Assembly (NCBI RefSeq): GCF_030848805.1
Contig: NC_092363.1
Span: 11,018,886-11,082,885 of the forward strand
DNA: 64,000 nt
Origin: Temnothorax longispinosus
Lineage: Eukaryota > Arthropoda > Insecta > Hymenoptera > Formicidae
Reading direction: 5' to 3'
The position numbers and the translations under genes were made by a program. How positions within the stretch are numbered: the stretch's first letter is position 1; the number at the start of each line of letters is the position of its first letter. This document shows, piece after piece, positions 11,113 to 22,879 of this stretch. The notes below the pieces were generated by a model. The model was not told the DNA's origin and did not search any database. It saw only the letters and a list, made by a program, of their open reading frames with translations.

Positions 11113-13997
11113 TCAACCAGAACCGAGCTCAAGTGTAAATAGATAGCCATTGAGCCTCTGCTTAAATTCATTTAGAGACGAAGACGACACCACCTCGGTA
11201 GGAAGCGAATTCCATAAGTAAATACCCGCTAGGTGAAAGGACTGGTGGTAAGTCTCGGTTCTGTGAATGGGAATTTGGAAAGTACTAGGCAGTGCTAGCC
11301 GTGACGATCGTCTAATCGAGAGATCGGCTCTGACAAAGATCTCAGAGAGGTAGCTAGGAGACATACCATAATATATCTTAAACATTTCGATGCCAAGGAA
11401 ATAGAGACGTCGATTTCTAACAGACAGCCACCCTAATTGGTGACGGTAAGGAGTGATATGTTTGTCTCGACTCAAATTAAAGATAAACCGAATCGTACAA
11501 TTGATAAGCCTCTGCAGTTTTGTGTTAAGCTCATCAGTAACATCGTTGTAAACAAGAGAGCAGTAGTCTAACAGAGGCCAAATCAATGCAGACACGAGTT
11601 TTACACGCAATTGCAATGATAAGGAGTTTTTATGAAACTTAAGCTTGTGTAGCGTGAAGTGTACCCGCTTAGAAATATGAGCGACGTGGCCATTCCAAGA
11701 TAGATCGGAGCTCATAATGACACCTAGATTCCGAGCCTGAGAGACAAACGGAATAGAGGTACCACTGACAGAGATGAGAGGTAAATCGTAAAGATCAATT
11801 TGGTCCACGTAACGCTTGCTACCGAATATTAATACTTTGGATTTCTTAAGATTGAGAGACAATCCATTTGTGGTCGCATATTCAGAGATGACTCCGACAT
11901 CATGGGCCACCAACTGCAAAGCAACGTTCAACTGACTAAAGACACTTACGGTAAATCTGAGTGTCGTCAGCAAAAATCAAGCGTTGGGTAAATCTAAGAA
12001 ACGCACCAATGTCATTAATGAAAAGGGAAAAGAGGAGCGGTCCCAATACTGATCCCTGAGGCACACCAGAGGTGATGGATAGCCACTCGGAGAATCCACC
12101 AGATCAACGACCGCCTGAGAGCGACCAGTGAGGTACGAAAAAATTAATTTGAGGGCAAGATCAGAAAACCCTAGTTTCCTCAGTTTAGACAGAAGCAAAG
12201 GATGAGAGACAGTGTCGAAAGCCTTGCTGAAGTCAAAGAGGACAAGGATCAATACCTCACCTGCGTCAACGCCACTCTTAATATCGTGAGATAGTCTAAG
12301 AAGGGCAGACTGGGTAGAGTAACCCTTACGATAACCAGATTGACGGTCGTCGAGAATATGGTGCAAATTGATAAAGTCAACGATTTGGCGGTGAAGGATT
12401 TTTTCAAACAGCTTGGAAAGTTCACACAAGTTGGCAATAGGTCTCGTTTCAGAGGGAGAGGTAGGTGATTTAACTTTAGAGAGAGGACGCAGTATAGCGC
12501 GTTTCCAGAGAGATGGGAAATAACCCAGATTGAGACAGCAGTTGAAAAAAGAGGTCAAAAGGTTACCAATATGAGGAAAGGCCAAGGCAATAGCAAACAG
12601 AGGTAATTGATCGTAACCTGAGGCGAAGGAAACAGAAGGTGAAGAAACCATCAAGGAGCGAAGATTATCGTGGGATATTTCAGTGAAACTAAAAAGTGGT
12701 TCGTCAGGCATAGTGGATAAAATGATATTGGAGAATTGAGATTGTGAACAGGAAGGATAACAATTTGAGACAGAGGAATAATGGGCATTCAAGAGATCAC
12801 GTGAAAAAAAGACAAGAGGTGAGAAAAGAGGCGATTCAACTATACCAAGGTTGGCAAGTTTACGCCAAATCTTGGACGGATCAGAAGCAATGCTCAATCT
12901 ATTCATATAGAACTTCTCTCTGGCTCCCCTTAAATCAAGCGTGAGACAATTCCTGTAAAGCCTGTAAATGTGAAAGTCGAGAATGTTGCCTGATCTGCGC
13001 GCGGCATTAAAGAGACCGTTGCGATGCCGATTCGGCCCGAGAGGTCATCGGTAAGCCAAGGCGCTGACGGACGAGTCACACGAAAAGAATTAACAGGAGC
13101 ATGCAGATCAAGGCTAGCAGTAAAATCGTTAGTAATAGTGCTCAGGATGTTATCAATGTTAGACTCGCCCGGGCTCGTCGGACCAAAATCAGACGGAAAA
13201 GATGTAGAGAGCTTAGAAGTAAAAGTCTGAACGAACGCTTCCTCGTCAAATCTCTTGTAGCAGAGTTGAACTAAGGTGCGATTAGTGAAGGACGGAACCT
13301 TGAATGAATAGGATAACTCAATGAGATCGTGACCATTGATAAAAGGAGCGTCAGACTTTCGAAAAGATAAAACTTTATCCCAGTTGTCAACTATGAAAAC
13401 GTCTAACCATGAGTCTGAGGAGCTGGTGTGAAAAGTCGACCGCGATTCGACGATATTAAGCGACAACTGTCAGACAATGCCTCTAAGGTGATTAGATTCG
13501 TATGATGATGCGAGGAGGTTACAATTCAAGTCACCCGTAATAATGATGTTCTTATAACTATGTATAAATGTAGTAAGCACGTCAATGTAATTACTGAAAT
13601 TTTTGCCTTTCGGTCTGCGGTACATGGTGGTGAATAAGAGAGGCTCGCGCGTGCCATAACGGATGTCGAGAATGAGATATTCGGGTGCATTCAAGAAAGC
13701 GGAAGGCGACGACGCCAGAACGCGCGCCCACAATGATTCATGCACGTAACAAGCAACACCACCTCCCTCCCTGCCCTCTCTGTCTACACGCAACAAATAA
13801 TAGCCAGAGATACGCACTAGATCATCGGAAATATGTGAGTGAAGCCAGATCTCAGAAATCGAGATAATGTGAAAAAAGTTTAACGATAAAAAGGCCTGAA
13901 TTGACTCAAGATGAGGAGGAAGGGAGCTAGCATTGAAGTGAGCAATCGCGAGACAATCATGCGAAGCAGACGGAACACGGCCAGAATCAACAATGAG
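11113..13997 (-). pseudogene. LINE-B ORF2: endonuclease plus reverse transcriptase
   Basis: The frame continues directly from the ORF1 stop (TGA at 14000-13998, next codon CTC) without any ATG, into an endonuclease (ISEIWLH, GGGVACYVH, GDLNCNLL, GHDLIEL). RT motif A is present (LFDFSKAFD, near 12230). Frameshifts near 13468, 12915 and 11975 break the gene. The one near 12050 falls in the GVPQGS-type motif. The C-terminal piece 11973-11113 resembles that of LINE-D. Confidence 0.85.
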
Positions 13998-15109
13998 TCA
14001 CTGAAGCTCGGCTAGATCAGCCTCAGTAGTGATAAGAATTGGAGATTGACCATGGTCTTTGCGGACAAAGATCTGGCCATCTTTGCACCATACGTGCTTA
14101 AAAGATAACTGTTTAGCCTTTACACGAGTCCGGCGCAACAAATTATAAATATCCGTAGGAAGTAGCTCGTTTATATAAATGTGCCCGGGGACATCTCTAG
14201 AGAGAACTTCGCGGACAGTCAGTCGACGCTTGCGGCGCATAGCACCAAGAATATAGTCACGAATCTCTCGCGACTTAAGTATAACGATAATTGAACGCGG
14301 TTTAGCAGCACGATCAGAGGCGGAGACAGTGCTAGGCGCCACATCACGCATCGCAGACACGTTGCTAACCCCCACCTCTCGAGTCTCAAGAACATCGGAA
14401 ACAAGCTGCGGTGTACCCAGCGCGCGAAAAACACTAGTAACGAGCTGTTCAGATGTGTCGGTTAGAGAACCTGGTATCCCGGAAATGATAATATCGGAAG
14501 TTCGTGAGACTCGAGACGAAGGAGATCGCGGAAGACGAGAACCACTCTGGTCGCCTTCCAATTCACTCCTCAATTCACTCTTTAGGTCGCTCTTTAAACC
14601 GCTCTTTAAACCGCCCACTTCATTCGCGAGAGCAGCACACTGCTGCTTCAACTCCGCGATACGCTGACTGTTGCAACACTTTTAGCTAAGTTATTTAGTT
14701 GATTGAGTTTGTCATCTAGAGCGGAAAATCGCGCCTCGGATCGGGCTTCGGACAACTTCATCTGCTCCACAAGCTGACGCAAAAGCGCATTCGTCGTGTC
14801 ATCAGTCACTGATTGTGGCAGCGCACGGACACTAGCAGGAGCCGCACTGGTGAAATCTAACAGCTCCGTACACTCAACCCCCGGTGTAAGAGGGGCAGCA
14901 GATGAGGCAGCCAATGATAAGCACGGCTCGACGCCGTCGACATCCGATCCCGGATGCAGCGAAGCCGCGAGATCAAGACAGCACTGCTCAGCATATCTGT
15001 ATTTGGCGGAATACGCCTTGACGCAACCAGGATGAAATAGCTTAGTGCACTTGCACTCAACAGCAGCCGTCGCAACTGTTTTTTTGCACCTGATGCACGC
15101 GCGCTGCAT
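13998..15109 (-). pseudogene. LINE-B ORF1: zinc-finger and coiled-coil protein
   Basis: The ATG at 15109 starts MQRACIRCKK, a Cys/His-rich PHD-like finger (CKCTKLFHPGC), as in LINE-D. A coiled-coil region follows, then an RRM-like C-terminal half (about 14650-13998). A frame change near 14650 splits the gene. The stop is TGA followed by C, in frame with ORF2. Confidence 0.8.
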
Positions 15110-15462
15110 GGTCGATCAGCTGACAGCAGCAGAGAGCAGAACCAAAAGCACAGCGGTCGAGTGGGTAACGGATGGTGGTACGCCACAAGGCCCACAGATG
15201 TCGCTACACGCGCGAACTCAGACAACCCATGCACAAGCGACAGCAATCGAGACAGCAATCCAAGCAAGAGTGAGGTTAGAATCAGAAAATCTTCACTCAA
15301 GGATATCAAGCCAGGTAGTTGCGAAGACAGAAGGATAATATAAATTCTGCCAAGCAACAAGAAACTTGCTCAAACCTGCAACAAGACGGCCCGAAGGCAG
15401 TTTACGGCAGCGAGAGAAATCAAAGAAAGCAGGAGCAAGGAAACAACGTGACATGCAGTACT
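15110..15462. other. LINE-B 5' UTR region
   Basis: Non-coding stretch between the ORF1 ATG and the (GA)n tract. No separate gene seen. Confidence 0.5.
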
Positions 15463-15473
15463 CACCAGAGAGA

Positions 15474-15514
<41 letters not shown>

Positions 15515-15550
15515 AGGGAGAGGGAGAGGGAGAGGGAGAGGGAGAGGGAG
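15463..15550. repeat. (GA)n / (GAGAGG)n tract between LINE-B and LINE-C
   Basis: A GA run passing into GAGAGG hexamers. LINE-B ends on its right-hand side at its 5' end and LINE-C starts here with its 3' end. Confidence 0.9.
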
Positions 15551-15571
15551 CTTAAGGGCAAAGATCAATCA

Positions 15572-15925
15572 AAATCACAGATACATAAATAAACGTAAAA
15601 AATCATGGATGCACTACAATGGACCGTCTTGATGCATTCGATATACTTAAAACTGAAATACAACAAAAGAAGAAAAGAAAAAAAAAAGATCTAAATCACA
15701 GGTACATAGATAAACGTAAGAAATCATGGATGCACTACAATGGACCATCTTGATGCATCCGATATACTTAAAACTGAAATACAACAAAAGAAGAAAAGAA
15801 AAAAAAAAGATCTAAATCACAGGTACATATATAAGGGCAAGAAATCATGAATGCACTCAATGGACCATTGTGATGCATCCGATGTACTTAAAACTAAAGT
15901 ACAATAAAAGAAAAAGAAAAAGCAT
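15572..15925. repeat. triple 120-bp repeat in the LINE-C 3' UTR
   Basis: Three head-to-tail units, each including ATCATGGATGCACTACAATG or a close variant and a purine-rich AAGAAAAGAAA block. Confidence 0.85.
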
Positions 15926-16277
15926 GAGCAAGAAGTAACTTAAGTAAATTTGAAGGCACCTAATATAATTTGAGCTAAGGTAACCGCATGTGCTTAGGCT
16001 TGATGTAGAACTAATGATGCACAGAGAATACATAATGATACATAATATGATACATAACCTTAAACTAATATAACGCAGCTACTAGATCATAAGTATTGCA
16101 CTAATAAATTCGCGCCGGTAGTAAATCCCTAATGAAACATAATTATACATAATAACCTTAAACTAATATGATACATAGTATCACTTTAACTAACAACATA
16201 TATATGCCTAACGCAGCTACTAATTTATATAACTATTGCACAACTAAGTTCGCACCGGTAACCAACAAGATAAAGCA

Positions 16278-17410
16278 TTACCCAGATTTAGATGCTAACA
16301 AATACAAGCGGAGTAAATTTTTGAAGGTTGGAAGAGAGGGTGCGGATGTTATGCTGTCGGGAAGAGAATGCCAAAAACGTATTGCAGAAAGACGAAAAGA
16401 GTTCCAATATGTTGTAGTTCTGCAAGGCGGTATGTGAAAGGTCTGCGACGAACCAAGAAGGCGATCAGATCTTCTATGCGACGGGTCAGGCGAAGTAAAA
16501 AGCTCACTCAGGTAGATTGGAGAATTTAGGAACAAGATACGATAGACCTGGCAGCCAAGAAAATACAATCTCCTATTCTCGACTAGGAGCCATCCCAGTC
16601 GACGTCTGTAAGGCGTAATATGTTCGTCGCGTTTAAGATCAAAGATATACCGTACACAGCAGTTTATAAGTCTCTGCAACTTCGTATTCAGCTCACTGCT
16701 TAAACCATTGTAGACAAGGCAGCAATAGTCAACATGCGGTATAATCAACGTCGTCACTAATTTGATTCGTAATTCGGTAGAGAGAGAGTTCCTGTTAAAT
16801 TTCAATCTGTACAACGCACAGTGCACCTTCTGCGATACATGCGAAATGTGCTTCTTTCAGGACAGAGTAGGCGTAAAAACAACTCCCAAGTTTCTCACCT
16901 CACTAACAAAAGGGATAGGTACCTGCCGTACCTGGTTTACCATGACAAAAGGCAGAAGGCTAAGGTCAATATTCCTAACGTAAGCATTGCTACCATAAAT
17001 CATCACTTTTGACTTGGACAGATTAAGTTTCAGACCATTAGATTCTGCATAGGCAAAGATAGCGTTTGCATCCCTAGAGATTAACTCCAATCCATGACGT
17101 ATGTTAGCCGGAGAACATGAGAGATAAGCTTGTATATCGTCGGCAAATATCATGTGAAGTGCATGCAGTAATACTCCTTCTATATCATTAATAAACAGAG
17201 AGAATAATAGTGGCCCGAGCACAGATCCCTGAGGAACGCCCGATGACGTATATAGCCACTCCGAGAAGTTCCCAGCATCATCCACCACAGATTGACAGCG
17301 ACCAGTCAAGTAAGAAAAAATCCACGCAAGAACAGCATCAGAAAAGCCGATCTCCTTTAACTTGATAAGTAGCTTGAGATGTGGAACAGTATCGAACGCC
17401 TTACTAAAAT
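16278..17410 (-). pseudogene. LINE-C reverse transcriptase, C-terminal part
   Basis: The first frame (to 16857) has TGRCQSVV, GVPQGSVLGPLLFSLFINDI and FADDIQAY, so the catalytic Asp pair is kept. A frameshift near 16840 leads into the second frame (16826-16278), the usual LINE C-terminal region with HVDYCCLVY and HITPYRRRLGW. Close to LINE-D in sequence. Nothing upstream of motif A is present. Confidence 0.85.
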
Positions 17411-17547
17411 TGAATAGAGAAAGAGAGAGAGAGGGAGAGAGAAAGAGAGAGAGAGGGAGAGGGAGAGGGAGAGAGGGAGAGGGAGAGGGAGAGGGAAAGG
17501 GAGAGATAGATAGATAGATAGATAGGATGAGATTAGCAGTGAGAAAC

Positions 17548-17578
<31 letters not shown>

Positions 17579-17673
17579 TTTGATGCGAGAGCGGATGAGA
17601 GACCGATAGACGGAGAGCTTTCGGGGGACGTGGTGAGACATGGAGGATAGAGATAGAGCGACGCTTAGAGAGC

Positions 17674-17714
<41 letters not shown>

Positions 17715-17725
17715 GAGAGAAGATT
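17411..17725. repeat. (GA)n-rich tract between LINE-C and LINE-D
   Basis: Several GA and GAGAGG runs (about 17411-17500, 17548-17572 and 17678-17710) with a GATA run near 17506-17524. LINE-C ends and LINE-D begins in this tract. Confidence 0.85.
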
Positions 17726-17999
17726 GATTGATTGATTGATTGATTGTTTATTATGCCCAAGCAATAGCTAAAGGGCAAAGAATGAATACAATATTTGAAT
17801 ACACATAAATAGAACATGTTCATGCTCTCTCCCAAACAGTACGCACTTAAAACTAACTTACAATTAACTCGCCATAAAAATTAATGCAGCTTAAAACTAG
17901 GAGAACAACGCTACGCAAAAATAACTACAAAAAATACAGAATACGCTACTGCAAGAACAGAAGTCCAGTTGTAAACAGCAAGCAGCGAACAGAAAGCAA

Positions 18000-20912
18000 T
18001 CAAAGTTGGTCAGACTCCAAAGCAAATGAATACGGACGAAGGAGATTCTTAAAAGAGCCAAGAGAAGACGCAGATTTAATATTGTCAAGAAGAGAGTGCC
18101 AAAAGTACATTGCAGAGAGTCGGAAAGAATTGCGGTAGGTAACAGTTTGATAGAGAGGAATGTGAAATGTATGCGAGGATGAGGCCAAGCGGTCTGATCT
18201 TCTCAAAGCTGGGTCAGGAGGGATGAAAAGTTCCTGAAGATGAGAAGGAGATTGAGCGTAGAGAACACGGTAAGTTTGACAGCCAAGAAAATAAAGCCTT
18301 CTATTTCTGACCGAGAGCCATCCCAAACGACGCCTGAACGGAGTGATATGCTCATCTCGCCTGAGATTGAAAATAAATCTTATGCAACAATTAACAAGTC
18401 TCTGCAGCTTAGTATCCAACTCGCCACTTAAGCCATGATATACAAGGCAGCAGTAGTCGATGTGTGGTAAGACAAGAGTGTTAACGAGCTTGATCCTAAG
18501 TGCAGTGGGAAGTGAGTTCTTATTAAATTTGAGTTTGTACAGAGCGTGGTGAACCTTCTGTGAAACATGAAGGACGTGCTTCTTCCATGACAGGTTGGAC
18601 ATTAAGATTACACCCAAATTTTTCACATCACTAACAAAAGGGAGAGGCGTTTGGTTAATAACTATCGGTGGTAGAAGGGTAGTGTCAATGTTACTAATAT
18701 GAGCCTGACTGCCAAAAATGATGACGTTGGATTTAGCAAGATTGAGTTTAAGGCCGTTTGCAGTAGCGTATTCAAAAATGGCACAGGCATCTCTAGAGAT
18801 CAGCTCAAGGCCGCGGACAACATCGGCAGGTGGACATGAGAAATATATCTGCTTGTCGTCAGCAAAAAGCATGTGATTTGAGTAAGACAAAACCTTGCTA
18901 ATGTCGTTAATGAAAAGGGAGAACAGCAGAGGACCTAGCACCGAACCCTGAGGAACACCCAGGGACATTGATAGCCAGTCAGAACAATTCCCCTCATCGT
19001 CGACTACAGCCTGAGAGCGGCCTGCCAGGTACCAGAAGATCCAAGTAACCACGGCATCAGAAAAACCAACTTCCACCAGCTTGATAAGTAGAAGGAGATG
19101 CGAGATTGTGTCAAACGCCTTGCTAAAGTCGAACAGAATCATGATGGTAACAAGTCCCCTGTCAATCGCTTCCCTGATATCATCACAGACACGTAAAAGA
19201 GCAGACTGCGTGTTGTGACCAGAGCGATATGCCGATTGTCTAGGATCAAGAATATTATGCTCGTTTAGATAGTCGGTGATCTGTTCAGCAACAATCCTTT
19301 CAAGGATTTTGGAAAGTTCGGGCAAGTTAGCAATCGGTCGCGTGTCTGACGGGGACAACGGAGTGCGAATCTTAGACAGTGGGCGAATCAAGGCCCGCTT
19401 CCATTCAGAAGGAAACATGGAAGACTCTAATGATTTATTGAAAAGTGTAGTGAGCCATGATGAGATACTAGGCCAGGCCATACGCAGAACCTGAAGTGGA
19501 ATGCCATCTGAGCCGGAAGCGTAAGAGTTGGCAGGTCCGGCCATAATATGCTTAAGAATCGTACGAGGTAGTATCGGAGAAAAGATGAACTCAGGACGTT
19601 CAGGTGGGCGAGCAGCACGAGAGGAAGCCAAGATAAAATCGTCATAACTCAGCGGTGGTGCGCAGGAGACCAAAGCATAGTGAGCATTTAACTGATCCGG
19701 TGTGAAGAAGTGGAGAGGAGAAACAAAAGAAGACTTAACGAGTCCAAGGCGAGCCAACTCTCTCCACAACTTAGCCGGGTCAGTGATGGCACTCAGCGAG
19801 CCCAAGTAAAACTCGCTCTTAGCACGATTTATGTCCGCATTGAGCTGACTCCGAAGGAGTCTATATCTAGCATATCCTAGCAAACTATTCGAACGCTTAG
19901 CCTGTTTATACAGTAGGTTTCGATCACGAATACGCCTCCTAAGTTCACACGAAAGCCACGGCACAGGGCGCCTTCTAACAACGAAAGCCCGAGCAGGCGC
20001 AAAAACATCAAGTGCACCACGTAAAGTACGGGATAACAACGCACAAGATTCCTCAACGCAAGTGACATGCGGCAGATTGCTAACCACAGACCCGGCGTCG
20101 CTAACATGAGGCTGAAGAAATTCAAGAAACTCGGAATCGACTATACCCTTGTAACTTCGTCGTAAAATAGAGCGCCGAATGTCGACATTGAAATTAATTG
20201 ACAGCGAAAGTTCAATGAGATCATGACCGGCTATAAAAGGACATGAGGACTTGTTAAACGATAATATCTTGTCGCGATCATCAACCACTAATACATCGAG
20301 CCATGAGTCGGAGGAAGCGGTGTGATGGGTGGCGTCCGAGTTCACAATGTGTAGCGACAGGCTAAGCATTAGTTCGCGGAAGTAGTTTGCCTCATAATTA
20401 TTTGCTAGTAAATTACAATTGAAGTCGCCACCAATAATTATATTCTTGTAAAGATGTGAGCAGCCAGTTAACGACTCTACAAAATCGTGGAGAAGGTGAC
20501 CCTTTGGTCTCCTATATACCGATGCAAACAATATCGACTCGTTCTGAGGCGAGCGAACATCAATAATTAAATATTCCGGGTCATCAACAAGGTTACCCGC
20601 AGACGCAGCCACCACCGCAGCCTTAAGCGAATTATGAATATAGCAGGCGACACCCCCACCAATCCGACCAACTCGATCATTACGAATCAAAAAGTAATTA
20701 TTCAACGCCACAAGATCATCAGAGACGCCAGCATGGAGCCAAGTCTCGGATACGGAAATAATATGGTAAAGATTGGTGTTGAAGTGAAGCCGGATAAACT
20801 CAATGTGCCCCCGTAAAGAGTTAGCATTAAATTGAGCTACACGAATTGAAGCAGCGCCCAAAACCGAACCACGATGCAAGAAAGAAGTTGACAAGCGATC
20901 GGAATGCTCATG
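18000..20912 (-). CDS. LINE-D ORF2: endonuclease-reverse transcriptase
   Basis: About 970 uninterrupted codons. N-terminal AP-like endonuclease (ISVSETWLH, GGGVACYIH, GGDFNCNLL, SSDSWLD, FIAGHDLIEL), RT domain (PIANLPELSKILER; LFDFSKAFD; GVPQGSVLGPLLFSLFINDI; FADDKQIY with the Asp pair at about 18855-18866) and a Cys-containing C-terminus. It nicks target DNA and primes reverse transcription there. The frame is continuous with ORF1: six codons lie between the ORF1 TGA and the TTG at 20894. No ATG occurs until well inside the protein, so translation needs readthrough, non-AUG initiation or reinitiation. Jockey/CR1-like by motif; exact clade not determined. Confidence 0.92.
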   Translation of the reverse strand, partial: HEHSDRLSTSFLHRGSVLGAASIRVAQFNANSLRGHIEFIRLHFNTNLYHIISVSETWLHAGVSDDLVALNNYFLIRNDRVGRIGGGVACYIHNSLKAAVVAASAGNLVDDPEYLIIDVRSPQNESILFASVYRRPKGHLLHDFVESLTGCSHLYKNIIIGGDFNCNLLANNYEANYFRELMLSLSLHIVNSDATHHTASSDSWLDVLVVDDRDKILSFNKSSCPFIAGHDLIELSLSINFNVDIRRSILRRSYKGIVDSEFLEFLQPHVSDAGSVVSNLPHVTCVEESCALLSRTLRGALDVFAPARAFVVRRRPVPWLSCELRRRIRDRNLLYKQAKRSNSLLGYARYRLLRSQLNADINRAKSEFYLGSLSAITDPAKLWRELARLGLVKSSFVSPLHFFTPDQLNAHYALVSCAPPLSYDDFILASSRAARPPERPEFIFSPILPRTILKHIMAGPANSYASGSDGIPLQVLRMAWPSISSWLTTLFNKSLESSMFPSEWKRALIRPLSKIRTPLSPSDTRPIANLPELSKILERIVAEQITDYLNEHNILDPRQSAYRSGHNTQSALLRVCDDIREAIDRGLVTIMILFDFSKAFDTISHLLLLIKLVEVGFSDAVVTWIFWYLAGRSQAVVDDEGNCSDWLSMSLGVPQGSVLGPLLFSLFINDISKVLSYSNHMLFADDKQIYFSCPPADVVRGLELISRDACAIFEYATANGLKLNLAKSNVIIFGSQAHISNIDTTLLPPIVINQTPLPFVSDVKNLGVILMSNLSWKKHVLHVSQKVHHALYKLKFNKNSLPTALRIKLVNTLVLPHIDYCCLVYHGLSGELDTKLQRLVNCCIRFIFNLRRDEHITPFRRRLGWLSVRNRRLYFLGCQTYRVLYAQSPSHLQELFIPPDPALRRSDRLASSSHTFHIPLYQTVTYRNSFRLSAMYFWHSLLDNIKSASSLGSFKNLLRPYSFALESDQL

Positions 20913-21962
20913 TCAAACCAGCTTATCAAGATCGGCGACAGAATCGATCAAAACAGCAGGCTCACCATCCGAGAGTCTGACGTATATACGTCCCCCCCTT
21001 ACCCAGACGTACCTGTACATCTTATCCTTGGCAACACGCTTGGCACGCTGCAACAATTCGTGTATCTCCTTAGGCAGTAGCTCATTAACATAAACGCTCC
21101 GATCAGAGTCGATTCCACAAACCTCCCTCTGCGTGAGTGCGCGACGTGCCCTCTTTTTAGAAATGACAATGTCTCGAACCGCGCCCGAAACCAATGAGAC
21201 AATGTACGAGTTCGCCGCAGAAACCGGTAAAGATCGGTTGCCAGCACCCACCGGCGGGGGCTTACGAGCAACAGCCCTAACATCGAGAACGTGACACGAT
21301 AGCTCAGGGATCCCCAATGTCGTGAACACGTTGCGAACACATTCTAAGGGAGTGACAGACATTGCGGCGGGCACACCCGATATTATCAACTCATTCGGAG
21401 TCGGAACGTGCGTAACAGAATGAGAACCAGCACGATCGCTCTTTAGATTACAAATCTCATCTGTGAGAGCACCACACTGCCGCTCCAACTCAACAATCCG
21501 CTGACTATTCCGCTCGACATTGCCCGCAATACTGTTTAATCTATCTAGTTTGTCTTTCAATTCGCTATTCGTACGCCGCTGCTCTTCGACAAAAGCCGAA
21601 AATTTAGCATTCGACTCCTTCAATTGCTCAGTCAATCTTGCATTTGACTCGCTCAGCTGTTCAGTTAACCGAAGCAGAAGGTCATTAGTAGTAATGTCAT
21701 GCTGAGACCACGACTGAGATTGCGACAGAGCACCGGCGCTTACAGGAGTAGTCATACTGTTAAAGTTAGGTGATCGCACGGTATTTTCACCTTCAGGTGT
21801 AAGCGGTGAATTAATAGAAGCAGACAACGACTTGCAGCAAGGGTCAGCGTATTTATAAAGAGAGTACGGCGCTACACATCCGGGGTGAAATACTCTTTTG
21901 CACACACACTCAACCGTTGTGGTCGCGATAGATTTCTTACACCTAGCGCACTCACGCTGCAT
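20913..21962 (-). CDS. LINE-D ORF1: zinc-finger, coiled-coil RNA-binding protein
   Basis: About 349 residues from the ATG at 21962, which matches the MQRAC start of LINE-B (here MQRECARCKK). A PHD-like Cys/His finger (CVCKRVFHPGC) occupies roughly the first 50 residues. A coiled coil with repeated Gln-Leu-Ser/Lys-Glu-Ser-Asn blocks follows at about residues 90-170, then a C-terminal RNA-binding-like half (VYVNELLPKEI; RYVWVRGGRIYVR). It likely coats the LINE RNA. It ends LDKLV then TGA followed by CAT, in the ORF2 frame. Confidence 0.88.
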   Translation of the reverse strand: MQRECARCKKSIATTTVECVCKRVFHPGCVAPYSLYKYADPCCKSLSASINSPLTPEGENTVRSPNFNSMTTPVSAGALSQSQSWSQHDITTNDLLLRLTEQLSESNARLTEQLKESNAKFSAFVEEQRRTNSELKDKLDRLNSIAGNVERNSQRIVELERQCGALTDEICNLKSDRAGSHSVTHVPTPNELIISGVPAAMSVTPLECVRNVFTTLGIPELSCHVLDVRAVARKPPPVGAGNRSLPVSAANSYIVSLVSGAVRDIVISKKRARRALTQREVCGIDSDRSVYVNELLPKEIHELLQRAKRVAKDKMYRYVWVRGGRIYVRLSDGEPAVLIDSVADLDKLV

Positions 21963-22075
21963 TCCCGCCAATCAGGTAAGCAGTGATCGATCACTCGAGG
22001 TGACGCAGAGTTCAATGTAAAAGTCACTACATGCAGATAGTGATGCACGGTACTGATAGGCGCATGCACAACTGA

Positions 22076-22299
<224 letters not shown>

Positions 22300-22315
22300 C
22301 TATTTGCGTGTCTTA

Positions 22316-22357
22316 ATACACATGTTCTCCGGGGCAAAGCCCGGCGGGGCATGCTAG
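22316..22357 (+). mobile_element. Helitron-like 3' terminus
   Basis: A hairpin CCGGGGCAAAGCCCGG followed by CGGGGCATG and CTAG, then T. This is the arrangement of Helitron 3' ends (hairpin, short gap, CTRR, insertion before T). The 5' end was not found; the (GA)n tract lies directly upstream. Confidence 0.5.
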
Positions 22358-22879
22358 TTTTTTATACAAGAGATGGTTATGAATTTTCTTAAATTATCAA
22401 TCGTGTCATTAGTATCATGTGTGGCATCGCGATATTTAATATATTTTAATCGTTTGCTGACGAACTTGTTAATAATATGTGTCGGGTAACAATTGTTTCG
22501 CAGGATTTCTTTTACAATTTAAATGTTCGTTGTGTGACGAACAAAGAATTCTTATACTGTTATTTATCCACTGGCGAAGAAAATTTTCCTCATTGTTTAA
22601 ATATACCTACACCTTTGACTGAAAATGGTGTTTCATCTCCAAGAAGGATTTTTCAAGAAGATCACTAGGTTGTTTTGATACGACAACACTGTGCTGCTAA
22701 AGACGTGGATTAGAACAAACATCATAATTTGCACAGCATTCCAACATCGCACGTTCTTACTTAGATGTAGAAGCCACGACATTCTACCGCCTCACATCAA
22801 TAATCTTCGACTCAGCATCAAGTTTCTCGAATCAGTAACCGCGTTAAACATAAGTTTTAGGTAAATATTTACAATAACT
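22358..22879. other. no gene seen
   Basis: AT-rich. It includes an unremarkable 63-codon ORF (22477-22668) with no recognisable domain. Confidence 0.4.

Larger units (their letters stand above)
10608..15462 (-). mobile_element. LINE-B, full-length decayed non-LTR retrotransposon
   Basis: Minus-strand element with ORF1 (15109-13998), ORF2 (13997-11113) and a 3' UTR ending near 10608 in ATAATAAACAAACTC followed by a CAACT-type simple tail. The 5' end lies against the (GA)n tract at 15463-15550. It is related to LINE-C and LINE-D in all domains. Confidence 0.85.
15551..17410 (-). mobile_element. LINE-C, 5'-truncated non-LTR retrotransposon
   Basis: Minus-strand RT fragment (17410-16278) with a long 3' UTR (to 15551). 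The 5' truncation falls in RT motif A (FSKAFD), where the sequence changes abruptly to (GA)n. The 3' UTR contains three tandem copies of a 120-121 bp unit starting near 15572, 15692 and 15813. Confidence 0.8.
17726..22075 (-). mobile_element. LINE-D, full-length non-LTR retrotransposon with intact ORFs
   Basis: Minus-strand element: short 5' UTR (22075-21963), ORF1, a single TGA, ORF2, 3' UTR and tail ATAATAAACAATCAATCAAT ending at 17726. (GA)n tracts lie on both sides (17678-17710 and from 22076). No frameshift or premature stop is visible in either ORF, so this is the youngest LINE in the window. Confidence 0.9.

Noticed and set aside
15463..15632. ORFs of Arg-Glu repeats over (GA)n tracts (also at 17357-17764 and 21972-22352)
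   Set aside because: They are translations of dinucleotide repeats in several frames with no other coding evidence.
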